A DNA stretch of 41,645 nucleotides from Dendronalium phyllosphericum CENA369 (lineage in GTDB: Bacteria > Cyanobacteriota > Cyanobacteriia > Cyanobacteriales > Nostocaceae), in the NCBI RefSeq assembly GCF_016056275.1, contig NZ_JAECZA010000031.1, forward strand, positions 1 through 41,645. Direction: 5' to 3'. Made by a program: the position numbers and the translations under genes. The notes under the pieces were generated by a model that was not told the DNA's origin, did no database searches, and saw nothing but the letters and a program-made list of their open reading frames with translations. Below are positions 8,425 through 18,112 of the stretch, piece after piece; the first letter of the stretch is position 1, and each line of letters opens with the position of its first letter.

Positions 8425-9393
8425 CTAATGTTTACTATAAGCACTCATGGGTTCTTTGAGAAAACGAATGTAAAGATGCCTAAACGTGGATTTAATGACG
8501 CGGGGCATTGCAAAATCAATAGGCATTAACTTGTCTGGTAATCGCCAATCTTCTATTTTTAATAAGTCAGGAGATAAGTGAGGAAACTCAATGGCAGCAA
8601 GTTCGGGACAAACACCTAGCCTTTGAGAAGCTGCAACGGTAGGAACTTGATGGGGTGGGACGTTGAGAATTTCCACGATTGCCCGATCTAAGGCAAATAC
8701 ATCTGATGCTGCTGCTAAAATTCCCAAGGGACGAGGTTCGCCACCACTAGGGCCGTTACCTTCATGTCCGATAATGCCATCTAAAATAGTTAAATTAGGG
8801 TTAATTGCCCTAGCTGTTTCTACTAACATTTCACCAAATCGGTTGGCATCTTTCCCGGCTTCCATGTGCCACCAAGCTTTCATCTTCCCAGGGACGCAAC
8901 CAAATAGGTTTTTTACTCCCATAGTTAAAGTTAGCTGGGCGTGGGATTTTACTTTAGGCAAGTTAATTATGACATCTGCTTCCATTGCCTCTTTAGATAA
9001 CAGCAGATGGTTAAAACTTTCGTTAACTGTTTGGTAACGCTTACCGTGAAATTCGCTGATGGGGAGATTTAGTTCTTGCAAAACAGGCTGATAACCATTT
9101 GCCAATGCGACTCCCTTAGCGCTACCAAAAGCCGGACTATCTCCCAAAAATGGCTTACCACCAACCTCAATTACCATCTGGGCAACTTCGTAAACTAATT
9201 CAACGCGCGTAGTACATTCTTTGGTAGGACGCGAACCTGTAAGTAGATTAGGTTTAAGCAAAACGCGATCGCCTTTTTTCACAAAGGCAGCTATTCCCCC
9301 AAAAGGTTCTAGCAGTGTGACTAAGGATTCTCGTAAAGCCTCTCGTTCGTATGAAGTAGCCCGGATGAGGCTGACAGATGGTTTTTGATGCAT
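8425..9393 (-). CDS. DUF362 domain protein
   Basis: A 322-aa protein with the DUF362 pattern: DRVLLKPNLL (about 43-52), GKPFLGDSPAFGS (about 79-91), a central VIINLPKVKSHAQLTLTMGV segment, then GVKNLFGCVPGKMKAWWH and ILDGIIGHEGNGPSGGEPRP. The family is widespread and often fused to a 2[4Fe-4S] ferredoxin domain, but here no cysteine cluster is present. The exact reaction is unknown. It stands 72 nt downstream of the aspartase-like gene on the same strand, across a GGGGATT repeat (9410-9430), and ends at a strong terminator. Confidence 0.8.
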   Translation of the reverse strand: MHQKPSVSLIRATSYEREALRESLVTLLEPFGGIAAFVKKGDRVLLKPNLLTGSRPTKECTTRVELVYEVAQMVIEVGGKPFLGDSPAFGSAKGVALANGYQPVLQELNLPISEFHGKRYQTVNESFNHLLLSKEAMEADVIINLPKVKSHAQLTLTMGVKNLFGCVPGKMKAWWHMEAGKDANRFGEMLVETARAINPNLTILDGIIGHEGNGPSGGEPRPLGILAAASDVFALDRAIVEILNVPPHQVPTVAASQRLGVCPELAAIEFPHLSPDLLKIEDWRLPDKLMPIDFAMPRVIKSTFRHLYIRFLKEPMSAYSKH

Positions 9394-9401
9394 GGTTAAT
9401 A

Positions 9402-9430
9402 TAGGGATTGGGGATTGGGGATTGGGGATA
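9402..9430. repeat. GGGGATT heptamer repeat
   Basis: Three to four tandem GGGATTG units between the aspartase-like and DUF362 genes. Same class as the array at 17857-17960. Confidence 0.8.
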
Positions 9431-9465
9431 AGATAGAATTATTCTTCCCCATCTCCTCGATCTTC

Positions 9466-10887
9466 CTATTCTGCCATGAGGGGTAAGATACCACTCATCT
9501 GTTCTAGGTTTAACACGGTAGCCAATTGTGCCTCAGTCATCAATCCTTGTTCTAAAACAATCTGGCGTAAAGACTTACCAGTTTCTAAAGATTCTTTAGC
9601 GACATTGGCTGCATTCAGATAACCAATGTGGGTATTCAGTGCAGTTACTAAAGCTAAACTGCCTTCAGCGTATGCTAAACAACGTTCTTGGTTGGCAATA
9701 ATTCCCTGGATGCAGCGTTCAGTAAGTGCAGCAATGGTATTACCGATAATTTCAATACTATGAATCAGGTTATAAGCAATCAGCGGCATCATCACATTCA
9801 ATTCTAATTGTCCCCCTTGGGCGGCAAGAGCGATCGCACTGTCGTAACCCATCACCTGAAAACACACCATCGATGTCATCTCTGCCATCACGGGGTTATA
9901 CTTTCCTGGCATAATTGAGGAACCCGGTTGTACTGGCGGCAATTGAATTTCCTTTAACCCAGTTTTTGGGCCTGAATCCATTAATCGTAAGTCGTGAGAA
10001 ATTTTGACTAAATCCTGGGCTAAGTTGCGTAAAGCCCCAGAAACATTTACAAATGGGGCCATACTCTGCATTGCTGCCATTAAGTGAGATGCGGGTTCTA
10101 AGGGAGTTTCAATCAATTGCGAGAGAACTTCCACTACACGCGCGCGATACAAGGGATGAGTATTCAAACCAGTACCAGCCGCACTTCCTCCCAAACCCAG
10201 CACCATCAAATCTCCGGAGGCTGTGTAAATCCGGTTTTGGTGTTCTGTCAAAATTTGCGCCCAAGCACGAAAATTCTCACCCAAGCGCACAGGTACGGCA
10301 TCTTGCATGTGAGTTCTACCGGATCTGACGATATCTTGAAATTCTACAGCTTTGTTTTCTAAAGCTGCGATCGCTCCTTCCAATGCTGGGTGCAATGTCT
10401 TTGAAAGTGCCAATAAGCCACCGATGCGGATTGCTGTGGGAATCACATCATTGGTAGACTGCCCATAGTTAACGTGGTCGTTAGGACTAACGCGCTTGTA
10501 GTTACCCTTTTCCTCACCCAAAATTTCTAAAGCGCGATTTGCCAAAACTTCGTTAACGTTCATATGGTGAGAAGTTCCAGCACCCGCTTGATAGACATCC
10601 ACGACAAATTGATCGCGGAACTTCCCCGCCAGTATTTCATCGGTTGCTTGTACAATTGCCTGACTAATATCTTGAGGAATGCAATTCAGTTCGCCATTCA
10701 CTATAGCTGTAGCTTTTTTAATGATTAAGCAAGCATCTACGTAAGTAGGCAAAGGCTTAATACCGCTGATTGGGAAGTTTTCTGTTGCCCGTAGCGTTTG
10801 AATGCCGTAGTAAACGCTACTGGGAATTTGGCGATCGCCCATCGAATCGCGTTCGATGCGAAATTGGGAATTATCTTGTTGAGTCAT
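9466..10887 (-). CDS. aspA: Aspartate ammonia-lyase-like enzyme (aspartase/fumarase superfamily)
   Basis: A 473-aa member of the aspartase/fumarase superfamily, predicted to convert L-aspartate to fumarate and ammonia. The N-terminus (RIERDSMGDRQIPSSVYYG, with IQTLRATENFPISG) is aspartase-like rather than fumarase-like. SGRTHMQDAVPV and the signature GSSIMPGKYNP (about residues 321-331) carry the catalytic loop; TGLNTHPLY is conserved. The signature has G-K-Y where aspartases usually have A-K-V and fumarases G-K-V, so the substrate call is less certain than the fold. The C-terminal tail (ETGKSLRQIVLEQGLM) fits the superfamily. It is divergent from pgsA. Confidence 0.8.
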   Translation of the reverse strand: MTQQDNSQFRIERDSMGDRQIPSSVYYGIQTLRATENFPISGIKPLPTYVDACLIIKKATAIVNGELNCIPQDISQAIVQATDEILAGKFRDQFVVDVYQAGAGTSHHMNVNEVLANRALEILGEEKGNYKRVSPNDHVNYGQSTNDVIPTAIRIGGLLALSKTLHPALEGAIAALENKAVEFQDIVRSGRTHMQDAVPVRLGENFRAWAQILTEHQNRIYTASGDLMVLGLGGSAAGTGLNTHPLYRARVVEVLSQLIETPLEPASHLMAAMQSMAPFVNVSGALRNLAQDLVKISHDLRLMDSGPKTGLKEIQLPPVQPGSSIMPGKYNPVMAEMTSMVCFQVMGYDSAIALAAQGGQLELNVMMPLIAYNLIHSIEIIGNTIAALTERCIQGIIANQERCLAYAEGSLALVTALNTHIGYLNAANVAKESLETGKSLRQIVLEQGLMTEAQLATVLNLEQMSGILPLMAE

Positions 10888-11026
10888 AAAATTATTTGGG
10901 GAATCTCAAGAAACAGATCATCCCACGCTTGGGGGAAGAGTGGGATATGAGGATGATAGGGAAGATGAGGAAGAAATTCTATGTCACCGCGTCTACTTGT
11001 ACCCCATGTCCTTTTACTTAAAACCT

Positions 11027-11545
11027 ATGACAATACCTAACTGGATTACTTTCTCTCGTCTTCTGGGCGTACCATTTCTGCTTTACGGTTTGTACAATCC
11101 GACATCGCAAGCTAGATGGATATGCTTGACAATTTTCCTTGTTGCTGCGTTGACTGATTGGTTAGATGGATATTTAGCGCGGAAACTCAACCAAATTAGC
11201 GATTTGGGTAAGTTTCTCGATCCCTTGGTGGATAAATTTCTGGTGCTTGCGCCGTTAATGGTGTTGATTGAATTAGGCAAAGTTCCCGCTTGGGGAGTGT
11301 TTTTGATTTTAGCGCGGGAATTAGCGATCGCAGGTTGGCGGGTAAATCAAACTAAAATATCTGGGGCGAATATTTGGGGCAAACTCAAAACTGTTAGTCA
11401 AATAATTGCGATCGCACTTTTGATTGCACCTTTACCAGAAGTTTGGCAAACTCCATCTTTAATTGCTTTTTGGATTTCTGTTGCCTTAACTTTAATATCT
11501 GGAGGCATTTATCTTTTGCCACCAAAAGTTAGTACTGGTGAATAA
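11027..11545 (+). CDS. pgsA: CDP-diacylglycerol-glycerol-3-phosphate 3-phosphatidyltransferase
   Basis: A membrane enzyme that makes phosphatidylglycerol phosphate, the committed step to phosphatidylglycerol, the only phospholipid of thylakoids. It carries the CDP-alcohol phosphotransferase motif DxxDGxxAR...GxxxDxxxD (DWLDGYLARK, then GKFLDPLVDK). Several membrane helices follow. The start chosen is MTIPNWITFSRLL, the usual N-terminus of the family. The open frame extends upstream to 10940, but that part (GYEDDREDEEE...) is charged and not family-like; the Met at 11006 is another option. It is divergent from the aspartase-like gene. Confidence 0.88.
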   Translation: MTIPNWITFSRLLGVPFLLYGLYNPTSQARWICLTIFLVAALTDWLDGYLARKLNQISDLGKFLDPLVDKFLVLAPLMVLIELGKVPAWGVFLILARELAIAGWRVNQTKISGANIWGKLKTVSQIIAIALLIAPLPEVWQTPSLIAFWISVALTLISGGIYLLPPKVSTGE

Positions 11546-11557
11546 GAAAATTAGTAT

Positions 11558-12130
11558 CTATAAGTACGGCGATAAACTCAAGCTAAATCCAGGCAATAGA
11601 TTTTCACCAGATAATTCTGTAGGAAGGTTTCGCACTTCTACATTTTGCCCTTGGCGATAAATTTCCACTTGCTGCTGTTGGGGATTAATCAACCATCCCA
11701 ATTGCACCCCTGCATCTATATATTCCCACATTTTAGAACGCAGCATTTCTAAATCGTCTGTTGCCGATCTTAATTCAATTACAAAATCCGGTGCGATCGG
11801 AGGAAATTTGCGTCTTTGTTCTGGGGTGAGTGCTTGCCAAGGTTCCTTTTGAATCCAAGCGGCATCAGGAGAACGATCTGCACCATTAGGCAACTTAAAT
11901 ACTGTGGAGGAACTGAAGGTAAAACCAAGGTCAGTTTGGCGATTCCAAATTCCTAAATCAATAATTAAGTCGGCTTCTCGATTACCACTTTCACCTCCAA
12001 CGGGTGGCATAATAATTAACTCTCCCTTAGCCGTTCGCTCAAACTGAAACTCGCGGTTATTTTGACATAATTGATAGAACTGTTCATCACTTAAATGAAC
12101 GGTGTCTAAATTTAATGTCAAAGGAGTCAT
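11558..12130 (-). CDS. Uma2 family (DUF820) putative endonuclease
   Basis: A member of the Uma2/DUF820 family, which has a PD-(D/E)xK-like restriction-endonuclease fold and is hugely expanded in cyanobacteria. Visible blocks: FERTAKGELIIMPP, the acidic DRSPDAAWIQ, the core PDFVIELRSATD with its E-x-R in place of E-x-K, and the region SKMWEYIDAGVQLGWLINP. The start is taken at the ATG giving MTPLTLNL, because the frame upstream (MARCRV) is not conserved-looking. It is convergent with pgsA, 12 nt apart. The true role is unknown; a mobile or regulatory nuclease function is inferred in the literature but not shown. Confidence 0.8.
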   Translation of the reverse strand: MTPLTLNLDTVHLSDEQFYQLCQNNREFQFERTAKGELIIMPPVGGESGNREADLIIDLGIWNRQTDLGFTFSSSTVFKLPNGADRSPDAAWIQKEPWQALTPEQRRKFPPIAPDFVIELRSATDDLEMLRSKMWEYIDAGVQLGWLINPQQQQVEIYRQGQNVEVRNLPTELSGENLLPGFSLSLSPYL

Positions 12131-12295
12131 AACCCTACACCTAGCCACAATAGCGATGAATATTATCTTATGCTACTGTTTTATTGACAAAATAACACTG
12201 ATGTAGTTATTAAATAATACTTGCTACTTCTGCGCTTAATCGAATGCAGCAAGTTGCAAAAACTTGTGCAGAATAAATGCTTAACTGAACTGTAT

Positions 12296-13180
12296 TTAAT
12301 TATCAGCAGCCAATACTAACTGTAAAGTATGTTGCCAGTCAGGTATAACCAGTCCAAAATTATCAGACAATTTCTGAGTATTTAATAAGGAATATGCTGG
12401 TCTGCTAGCTGCTGTAGGATACTCCTTGGAGGTAATTGCTATTAATCTCTGCAACTTTCGTTGCTTGTGTTGGATATCATGAGCAAAGATTTCCTGGGCA
12501 AATTCATACCAGCTAGTTTGTCCGCTGGCTGTAAGATGATAAAGTCCACCTTTGCTAGCTAAAAAATCAAATACATTCTGTTGAGCCTGAGATAAAATTT
12601 GGGCTGTAATTTCAGCGATCGCGCGACTCCAAGTCGGCGCGCCTATTTGGTCGTTAACAACCTTAATTTCTTCGCGTTCTTGAGCTAGTTTTTGCATAGT
12701 TAGTAAAAAGTTTTTCCCTCGCAATCCATACACCCAACTGGTACGTAAAATTAAATGCGGTACTCCGACAGAAGCGATCGCCTCTTCCCCTGCTAGTTTT
12801 GTTTTACCGTAGATATTTTGTGGGTTAGGTTTATCTAACTCAGTATAAGGAGTTGTATTTGTACCATCAAATACATAATCGGTGGAATAGTGAATCATCG
12901 CTGCACCCAACCGCTTTGCTTCCTCAGCCATGACACTAGGCGCAATACCGTTAATAGACGTTGCTAATTCTGGTTCTGACTCTGCTTTATCTACTGCTGT
13001 ATAAGCAGCCGGATTCACAATTAAGTCGGGTTTGACTTCTTGGATAATGTGGCGAATACTATTTGGTTGAGTTAAATCCATGTACTTGCGACTTACAGGA
13101 ATCACCTTACCCAAAGTCATTAAACTGCGTTGCAATTCCCAGCCTACCTGTCCAGTTACACCTGTCAGCAGGATTTTCAT
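12296..13180 (-). CDS. rfbD: dTDP-4-dehydrorhamnose reductase
   Basis: The last enzyme of dTDP-L-rhamnose synthesis (294 aa). An N-terminal Rossmann loop (MKILLTGVTGQVGWEL) binds NAD(P)H. YSTDYVFDG and the catalytic Tyr-Lys in NIYGKTKLAGE mark an extended short-chain dehydrogenase of the RmlD type. LRTSWVYG is also typical. The start codon overlaps the stop of rfbC (ATGA), so the two are translationally coupled. It is the last gene of the minus-strand rfbB-A-C-D cluster. Confidence 0.95.
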   Translation of the reverse strand: MKILLTGVTGQVGWELQRSLMTLGKVIPVSRKYMDLTQPNSIRHIIQEVKPDLIVNPAAYTAVDKAESEPELATSINGIAPSVMAEEAKRLGAAMIHYSTDYVFDGTNTTPYTELDKPNPQNIYGKTKLAGEEAIASVGVPHLILRTSWVYGLRGKNFLLTMQKLAQEREEIKVVNDQIGAPTWSRAIAEITAQILSQAQQNVFDFLASKGGLYHLTASGQTSWYEFAQEIFAHDIQHKQRKLQRLIAITSKEYPTAASRPAYSLLNTQKLSDNFGLVIPDWQHTLQLVLAADN

Positions 13181-13722
13181 ACAAACACCTCTGCATCTTG
13201 CAGCAACTTGGCAACTTTATCTTTAGCAGAGAGGATTGGTTCAGTTTGAATTGGCCAGGCGATCGCTAAATCTGGATCGTTCCATAAAATAGTGCGTTCG
13301 TGCTGCGGTGCGTAATAACTTGTAGTTTTGTATAGAACTTCAGCGTATTCTGAAAGCACTAAAAAACCGTGAGCAAAACCCGCGGGAATCCAAAGCTGTT
13401 GTTTATTTTCAGCACTCAGGTGTGTACCTACCCATTGCGAGAAAGTCTGAGAACTTTTTCGCAAATCCACAGCCACATCAAATATTGCGCCTACTACTAC
13501 TCTGACTAGTTTTGCTTGAGGTTGCTGAATTTGATAGTGTAAGCCGCGTAACACATTTTGAGCAGAACGGGAATGATTGTCTTGGACAAAATGCTCGTTA
13601 ATCCCGGCTTTTTCTAACAAGACTTTAGCGTTATAGCTTTCATAAAAAAAACCGCGATCGTCGCCAAAAATCTGTGGTTCAATCAATAGTATATCGGGAA
13701 TTTCTACCTGTACAACCTTCAT
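13177..13722 (-). CDS. rfbC: dTDP-4-dehydrorhamnose 3,5-epimerase
   Basis: A 181-aa cupin-fold epimerase acting on dTDP-4-keto-6-deoxyglucose. The motif FVQDNHSRSAQNVLRGLHYQ contains the active-site His, and GFAHGFLVLSEYAEVLYKTT the substrate-binding end. DDRGFFYESYN is the conserved N-terminal block. Normal family length. The stop codon overlaps the rfbD start by 4 nt. It lies 92 nt downstream of rfbA. Confidence 0.95.
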   Translation of the reverse strand: MKVVQVEIPDILLIEPQIFGDDRGFFYESYNAKVLLEKAGINEHFVQDNHSRSAQNVLRGLHYQIQQPQAKLVRVVVGAIFDVAVDLRKSSQTFSQWVGTHLSAENKQQLWIPAGFAHGFLVLSEYAEVLYKTTSYYAPQHERTILWNDPDLAIAWPIQTEPILSAKDKVAKLLQDAEVFV

Positions 13723-13814
13723 GGCAATACCATTTTTAACTGTAATCTTTTCTGTTATAATCTGACATTTATCTTAAATGGGGTCTAGACTTAACTTATT
13801 GAGTCAAAAAATTC

Positions 13815-14732
13815 TTATCTAGTGGCGATCGCTCCATTATTCTGGAGAAAAGTTTCATAGTTTTGGTCGCCCTCTAAAATTGCCATCAAGTAATTACCAT
13901 AGCTACTCTTAGCCATAGTTTCAGCTAACTGACGCAATTGAAATGATTGAATATATCCTTTGTTATAGGCAATTTCCTCAATACAAGCTATTTTTAAACC
14001 CTGACGTTCTTCTAAAGTTTGAATAAAATTACTTGCTTGATGCAAAGATTCATGAGTACCAGTATCTAACCAAGCATATCCTCGTCCTAACAGTTCTACT
14101 CGTAGTTGCCCTCGATTTAAATACGCTAAATTCAAATCAGTAATTTCTAGCTCCTTGCGAGTCGAAGGTTTGAGACTAGAAGCTATCTCTACGACTTGCG
14201 AATCATAAAAATATATTCCCGGTACAACATATTTAGATTTAGGAATTGAGGGTTTTTCTTCTATACTAATTACTCTGCCATTTGTGTCAAATTCAATCAC
14301 TCCATATCGGTGAGGATTTTTCACCTGATAACCAAAGATTAATCCACCTTCAATCAATGTCGCAGCTCGTTCCAGTACTTCTGTTAAACCATGTCCATAA
14401 AAAATGTTGTCACCCAAAATTAAGCATACTGGCTCATTAGCAATAAAGTCTTTACCCAAAATAAAAGCTTGAGCTAAACCTTCTGGCTGCGGTTGTTCGA
14501 TATAACTAAACTTTAAACCCCACTGACTGCCATCCTTTAAAAGTCTTTCAAAGAGCGGCAGATCGCTAGGTGTAGAAATTATTAAAATTTCCCGAATACC
14601 TGCTAACATTAATACAGACAATGGATAATAAATCATTGGCTTATCGTAAACAGGCATCAGTTGTTTACTAATAACATTAGTTAGTGGATAAAGACGGGTT
14701 CCAGAGCCACCAGCTAAAATAATACCTTTCAT
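13815..14732 (-). CDS. rfbA: Glucose-1-phosphate thymidylyltransferase
   Basis: A 305-aa nucleotidyltransferase making dTDP-glucose from dTTP and glucose-1-phosphate. The nucleotide-binding start [17 protein letters not shown] and [11 protein letters not shown] are diagnostic. [13 protein letters not shown] supplies the metal-binding Asp, and [16 protein letters not shown] is the classic RmlA block. Normal length. It starts 30 nt downstream of rfbB and is almost certainly in the same operon. Confidence 0.95.
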   Translation of the reverse strand: MKGIILAGGSGTRLYPLTNVISKQLMPVYDKPMIYYPLSVLMLAGIREILIISTPSDLPLFERLLKDGSQWGLKFSYIEQPQPEGLAQAFILGKDFIANEPVCLILGDNIFYGHGLTEVLERAATLIEGGLIFGYQVKNPHRYGVIEFDTNGRVISIEEKPSIPKSKYVVPGIYFYDSQVVEIASSLKPSTRKELEITDLNLAYLNRGQLRVELLGRGYAWLDTGTHESLHQASNFIQTLEERQGLKIACIEEIAYNKGYIQSFQLRQLAETMAKSSYGNYLMAILEGDQNYETFLQNNGAIATR

Positions 14733-14762
14733 ATTAAACTCCTGAGAAAGTCCAATTTAATA

Positions 14763-15833
14763 TTAATTATTTCGGGTTTCATAGTTTTGTTTAAGCCAGT
14801 TTTCGTATGCTTGCGATCGCACTTTTTTTACCCAATCCGAATTATTGAGATACCACTGAATTGTTTTGAATAAACCACTATCAAAATTTTCTTGAGGTTG
14901 CCAACCTAAATCGCGGCTGATTTTACTACAGTCAATAGCATATCTTCGGTCATGACCGGGACGGTCTTTAACAAAAGTAATCAAAGAAGAGTAGCTGAAA
15001 TCAGATTTAGGAACTAACTCATCTAGAATGGCACAAATTTTTTCTACAACATCCAAATTAGCTTGCTCGTTGAGTCCACCGATATTATAAGTTTCACCAA
15101 TTTTGCCCTGTTGTAGAACTAGATAAATAGCCTCACAGTGGTCAATTACATAAAGCCAATCTCGGATATTTTGTCCATCTCCATATATTGGTAAAGGTTT
15201 ATCATCCAAAGCATTAAGAATAGTTAAAGGAATTAATTTTTCAGGAAACTGGCGCGGCCCGTAATTGTTAGAACAATTGGTTGTTAAAGTAGGCAATCCA
15301 TAAGTATGATAGTAGGCTCGCACAAAATGATCGGATGCTGCTTTTGATGCTGCATAAGGACTATTTGGTGCATAGGCTGTCTCTTCTCGGAAGGCTGGGT
15401 CTTTTGAATTGAGCGAGCCGTATACTTCATCAGTAGACACATGTAAAAAACGAAATTTCTGTTGTCTTTGTGATGATAGTTTTTCCCAGTAAAACCTACT
15501 TGCTTCTAATAGCTGAAATGTTCCCAGCACATTAGTCTGGATAAAGTCTTGCGGACTTAATATAGAACGGTCAACATGGCTTTCCGCAGCAAAATTAATA
15601 ATTGCATTTGGTTGATACTGTTCTAATAGATAGCTGACTAATTCGAGGTTGCCAATATCCCCTCGCACAAAATGATAATTCAGGTCGTTTTGCAACTGAG
15701 CTAAATTTTCTAGATTACTAGCATACGTCAACTTGTCTAAGTTCGCTACATTAAACCATTGTTTATTTCTGGCTAAAAGAATAAAATTAGCCCCAATAAA
15801 TCCTGCTCCCCCTGTAACTAATACTGTTGGCAT
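14763..15833 (-). CDS. rfbB: dTDP-glucose 4,6-dehydratase
   Basis: A 356-aa extended short-chain dehydrogenase making dTDP-4-keto-6-deoxyglucose. The Rossmann loop [19 protein letters not shown] and the catalytic Tyr/Lys block [13 protein letters not shown] are present, together with [29 protein letters not shown] is typical. It is the first gene of the rhamnose cluster; the promoter must lie in the 160-bp AT-rich gap before the divergent Uma2 gene. Confidence 0.95.
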   Translation of the reverse strand: MPTVLVTGGAGFIGANFILLARNKQWFNVANLDKLTYASNLENLAQLQNDLNYHFVRGDIGNLELVSYLLEQYQPNAIINFAAESHVDRSILSPQDFIQTNVLGTFQLLEASRFYWEKLSSQRQQKFRFLHVSTDEVYGSLNSKDPAFREETAYAPNSPYAASKAASDHFVRAYYHTYGLPTLTTNCSNNYGPRQFPEKLIPLTILNALDDKPLPIYGDGQNIRDWLYVIDHCEAIYLVLQQGKIGETYNIGGLNEQANLDVVEKICAILDELVPKSDFSYSSLITFVKDRPGHDRRYAIDCSKISRDLGWQPQENFDSGLFKTIQWYLNNSDWVKKVRSQAYENWLKQNYETRNN

Positions 15834-15992
15834 AATTCCTCCAAAATCAGAGTTGATTTATAATTATTGATTAATTGATATTAATTGTTAATTCCTAAAA
15901 TGAGAAAATAAAAGATTTTTTTAAGACTTTTGACTTCACTAAAACTTTGCCCTCATCCGCTAACTTAAAAATAGTCCGTTAGGATTTAGCTT

Positions 15993-16715
15993 ATGTATCA
16001 AACAGATCCGCCTCGCCCTGCAAAAGAAGCCCTACCTACCATGTACGATCTTCCTAGTGAAGACCCTGAGCAACCTGGCTTGCCTGACGAATTTCACGCT
16101 TTTCAACCCCAACTATTGCGGGAAACTTTCTCTCCACCCGACTATCCAGCAGACCAAGTATTCGTTGCTAGTGACTTAAACCTCTACTATGACCCACAGC
16201 ATACCCTATGGTACAAACGCCCAGATTGGTTTGCGGCAGTGGGAGTATCTCGTCTCTACGAACAACGAGACTTGCGTCTGAGTTATGTCATTTGGCAAGA
16301 GGGAGTTGCTCCCTTTGTCGTGGTAGAGTTGCTTTCTCCTGGTACAGAAAAAGAAGACTTAGGAAAAACTCTGCGGGAGATTAGTCAACCGCCAACGAAG
16401 TGGGAAGTTTATGAGCGGATTTTACGAGTTCCCTATTACATTGTCTTCGATCGCTACACCGACAAACTTCAAGCATTTCAATTAGTTGCAGACCGCTACA
16501 GCGATTTAAACTTGAGTACACCACAAATCTGGATGCCCAGCCTACAATTAGGGTTAGGACTTTGGCAAGGTTACTATCAGGGCATTGAACGCTTGTGGTT
16601 GCGCTGGTACGATGCAGATGGAAATTGGCTTCCCACTCCAGTAGAACAAGAAAGCCAACGGGCTGAGAAATTAGCGGCAAAACTGCGAGAATTGGGCTTT
16701 GACCCAAATCAGTGA
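15993..16715 (+). CDS. Uma2 family (DUF820) protein, long form
   Basis: A 240-aa Uma2/DUF820 protein of the longer cyanobacterial subtype. It has PADQVFVASDLNLYYDP with the acidic residue, VVVELLSPGTEKEDLG (core E-x-x-S), KWEVYERILRVPYYIVFDR and a GLGLWQGYYQG block near the end. The C-terminus (VEQESQRAEKLAAKLRELG) is a short coiled coil seen in many members. It is divergent from rfbB. Nuclease activity is inferred from the fold and not shown. Confidence 0.82.
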   Translation: MYQTDPPRPAKEALPTMYDLPSEDPEQPGLPDEFHAFQPQLLRETFSPPDYPADQVFVASDLNLYYDPQHTLWYKRPDWFAAVGVSRLYEQRDLRLSYVIWQEGVAPFVVVELLSPGTEKEDLGKTLREISQPPTKWEVYERILRVPYYIVFDRYTDKLQAFQLVADRYSDLNLSTPQIWMPSLQLGLGLWQGYYQGIERLWLRWYDADGNWLPTPVEQESQRAEKLAAKLRELGFDPNQ

Positions 16716-16876
16716 TGAAGTTGCGATCGCTAGCAGGTAAAAACACACTTGACTTGGTATAAAGCTCTAATTACAGCAGTTTTGATTTATTTAGAACACA
16801 ATCTAGCGATCGCAGTTGCAAAAAACTGGGTCAAGAAAGCCAGCGGCTTTGATATTAGAGCAAAAATGCAGTTCTC

Positions 16877-17827
16877 TTACCTGAAAATAGACGAATATTG
16901 GGAAATTTCGTCATCCACAGAAAAATCTACCTCGGCTTTATCTCGTCCGTTTGCCAAATAATCATTTTCAAAGGCATCAGTCAGCCCAGAAATCAGATCG
17001 TATTCCGGCTGCCAGTTTAATTCTGTTTGAGCTTTATTTACAGATGCAAAGAAATGCTGCATCCGCAATGGGAAAGCTTTGCGTTTGCCAAAATCAAATT
17101 TTTTCGGTTCGTAATGCATAATTTTGAGCGCGTCGGGCGATTTGCCAGCAGCAACAGCACAAGCACGTGCTAAACCATCAAAAGTGATGAAGCGATCGCC
17201 TGAAACATTATAAATTTGTCCTACTGCCTGCTGATTGCCTAAAACCTGAGTCATAGCCCTTGCCAAGTCTTTGACATGCCCTAGCTGAGTGATGTGTAAA
17301 CCGTTACCAGGAATCGGAATCGGGCGATCGCGGACAATGCGATCGAAAAACCAACTTTCCAAGTCATTATAATTACGCGGCCCGTAAATGTAGGTCGGAC
17401 GAATCGAAGTGAAAGGCAATCCCTGCTTAGTTAAGAAAGCTTCTGTTTCATGCTTACCTCGGTGGCGACTTTTAGGATCTACCTCATCGCCTTCTATATG
17501 GGGCAGTTGGTCAGATTTGAGATATACCCCCGCAGAACTCATATAGACAAAATGCTGCACTCGACCTTGAAAAAGTTCTGCTAGTGGTTGGGTATCTGTA
17601 AGTTCCCGTCCATTATTGTCAAAAATTGCATCAAAATTTTCTTGTGATAATTTTTCTTTCAGCTGAGTGGCATCAGTGCGATCGCCTATAATTTGTTTTA
17701 CTCCCTGCAAAGAAGGTGCGGGACGATTACCACGATTGAACAATACCAAATCATGTCCTTGTTCCACTAGCAGTTGAGTCAGGTAGATACCAATGAATCT
17801 AGTACCACCTATAATCAAAATTCGCAT
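16877..17827 (-). CDS. NAD-dependent epimerase/dehydratase, CSP41-like
   Basis: A 316-aa Rossmann protein (MRILIIGGTRFIGIYL) of the atypical short-chain dehydrogenase group that includes chloroplast stem-loop binding protein CSP41. It has VYMSSAGVYLKSDQLPH, RPTYIYGPRNYNDLESWFFDRI and YNVSGDRFITFDGLARA. A usual YxxxK catalytic pair is not evident, as expected for the CSP41 group, whose plant members bind RNA. Its role here is open: it sits between polysaccharide genes but could be a plastid-like RNA-binding housekeeping protein. A GGGGACT-type repeat tract precedes the start. Confidence 0.78.
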   Translation of the reverse strand: MRILIIGGTRFIGIYLTQLLVEQGHDLVLFNRGNRPAPSLQGVKQIIGDRTDATQLKEKLSQENFDAIFDNNGRELTDTQPLAELFQGRVQHFVYMSSAGVYLKSDQLPHIEGDEVDPKSRHRGKHETEAFLTKQGLPFTSIRPTYIYGPRNYNDLESWFFDRIVRDRPIPIPGNGLHITQLGHVKDLARAMTQVLGNQQAVGQIYNVSGDRFITFDGLARACAVAAGKSPDALKIMHYEPKKFDFGKRKAFPLRMQHFFASVNKAQTELNWQPEYDLISGLTDAFENDYLANGRDKAEVDFSVDDEISQYSSIFR

Positions 17828-17856
17828 AAATACCTACTTTTTATGTCAAATACCTG

Positions 17857-17960
17857 GGGACTAGGGACTGGGGACAGGGAACTGGGGACTAGGAAAGAAA
17901 TAAACAAGAACTCTTCCCAATACCCAATACCCAATCCCCAATCCCTAATCCCCAATTTGA
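17857..17960. repeat. GGGGACT / CCCCAAT short-repeat tract
   Basis: GGGACTGGGGAC units (17857-17895) face TACCCAA and TCCCCAA units (17920-17958), making an imperfect inverted array between the divergent CSP41-like and GT4 genes. ORFs that cross this tract are not real genes. Confidence 0.8.
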
Positions 17961-18112
17961 GGTTATCAGGTTGCAGATCCCTCTGGAACCACTTTGACGA
18001 GAATAACGTCTTGGATTGAACCTGGGGCGCTTCCCGTTCGTCAATCGCAAAGGGAAACTTTTCAGTTAACCTCAAATTTGCCTTACATTTTTTCTATTTT
18101 TTAAAGTTAGCT

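Noticed and set aside
16749-16961. 70-aa reading frame on the plus strand
   Set aside because: Overlaps the end of the CSP41-like gene on the other strand, which has clear motifs.
17774-18075. Overlapping frames on both strands between the epimerase and GT4 genes
   Set aside because: Both run through the GGGGACT/CCCCAAT repeat tract.
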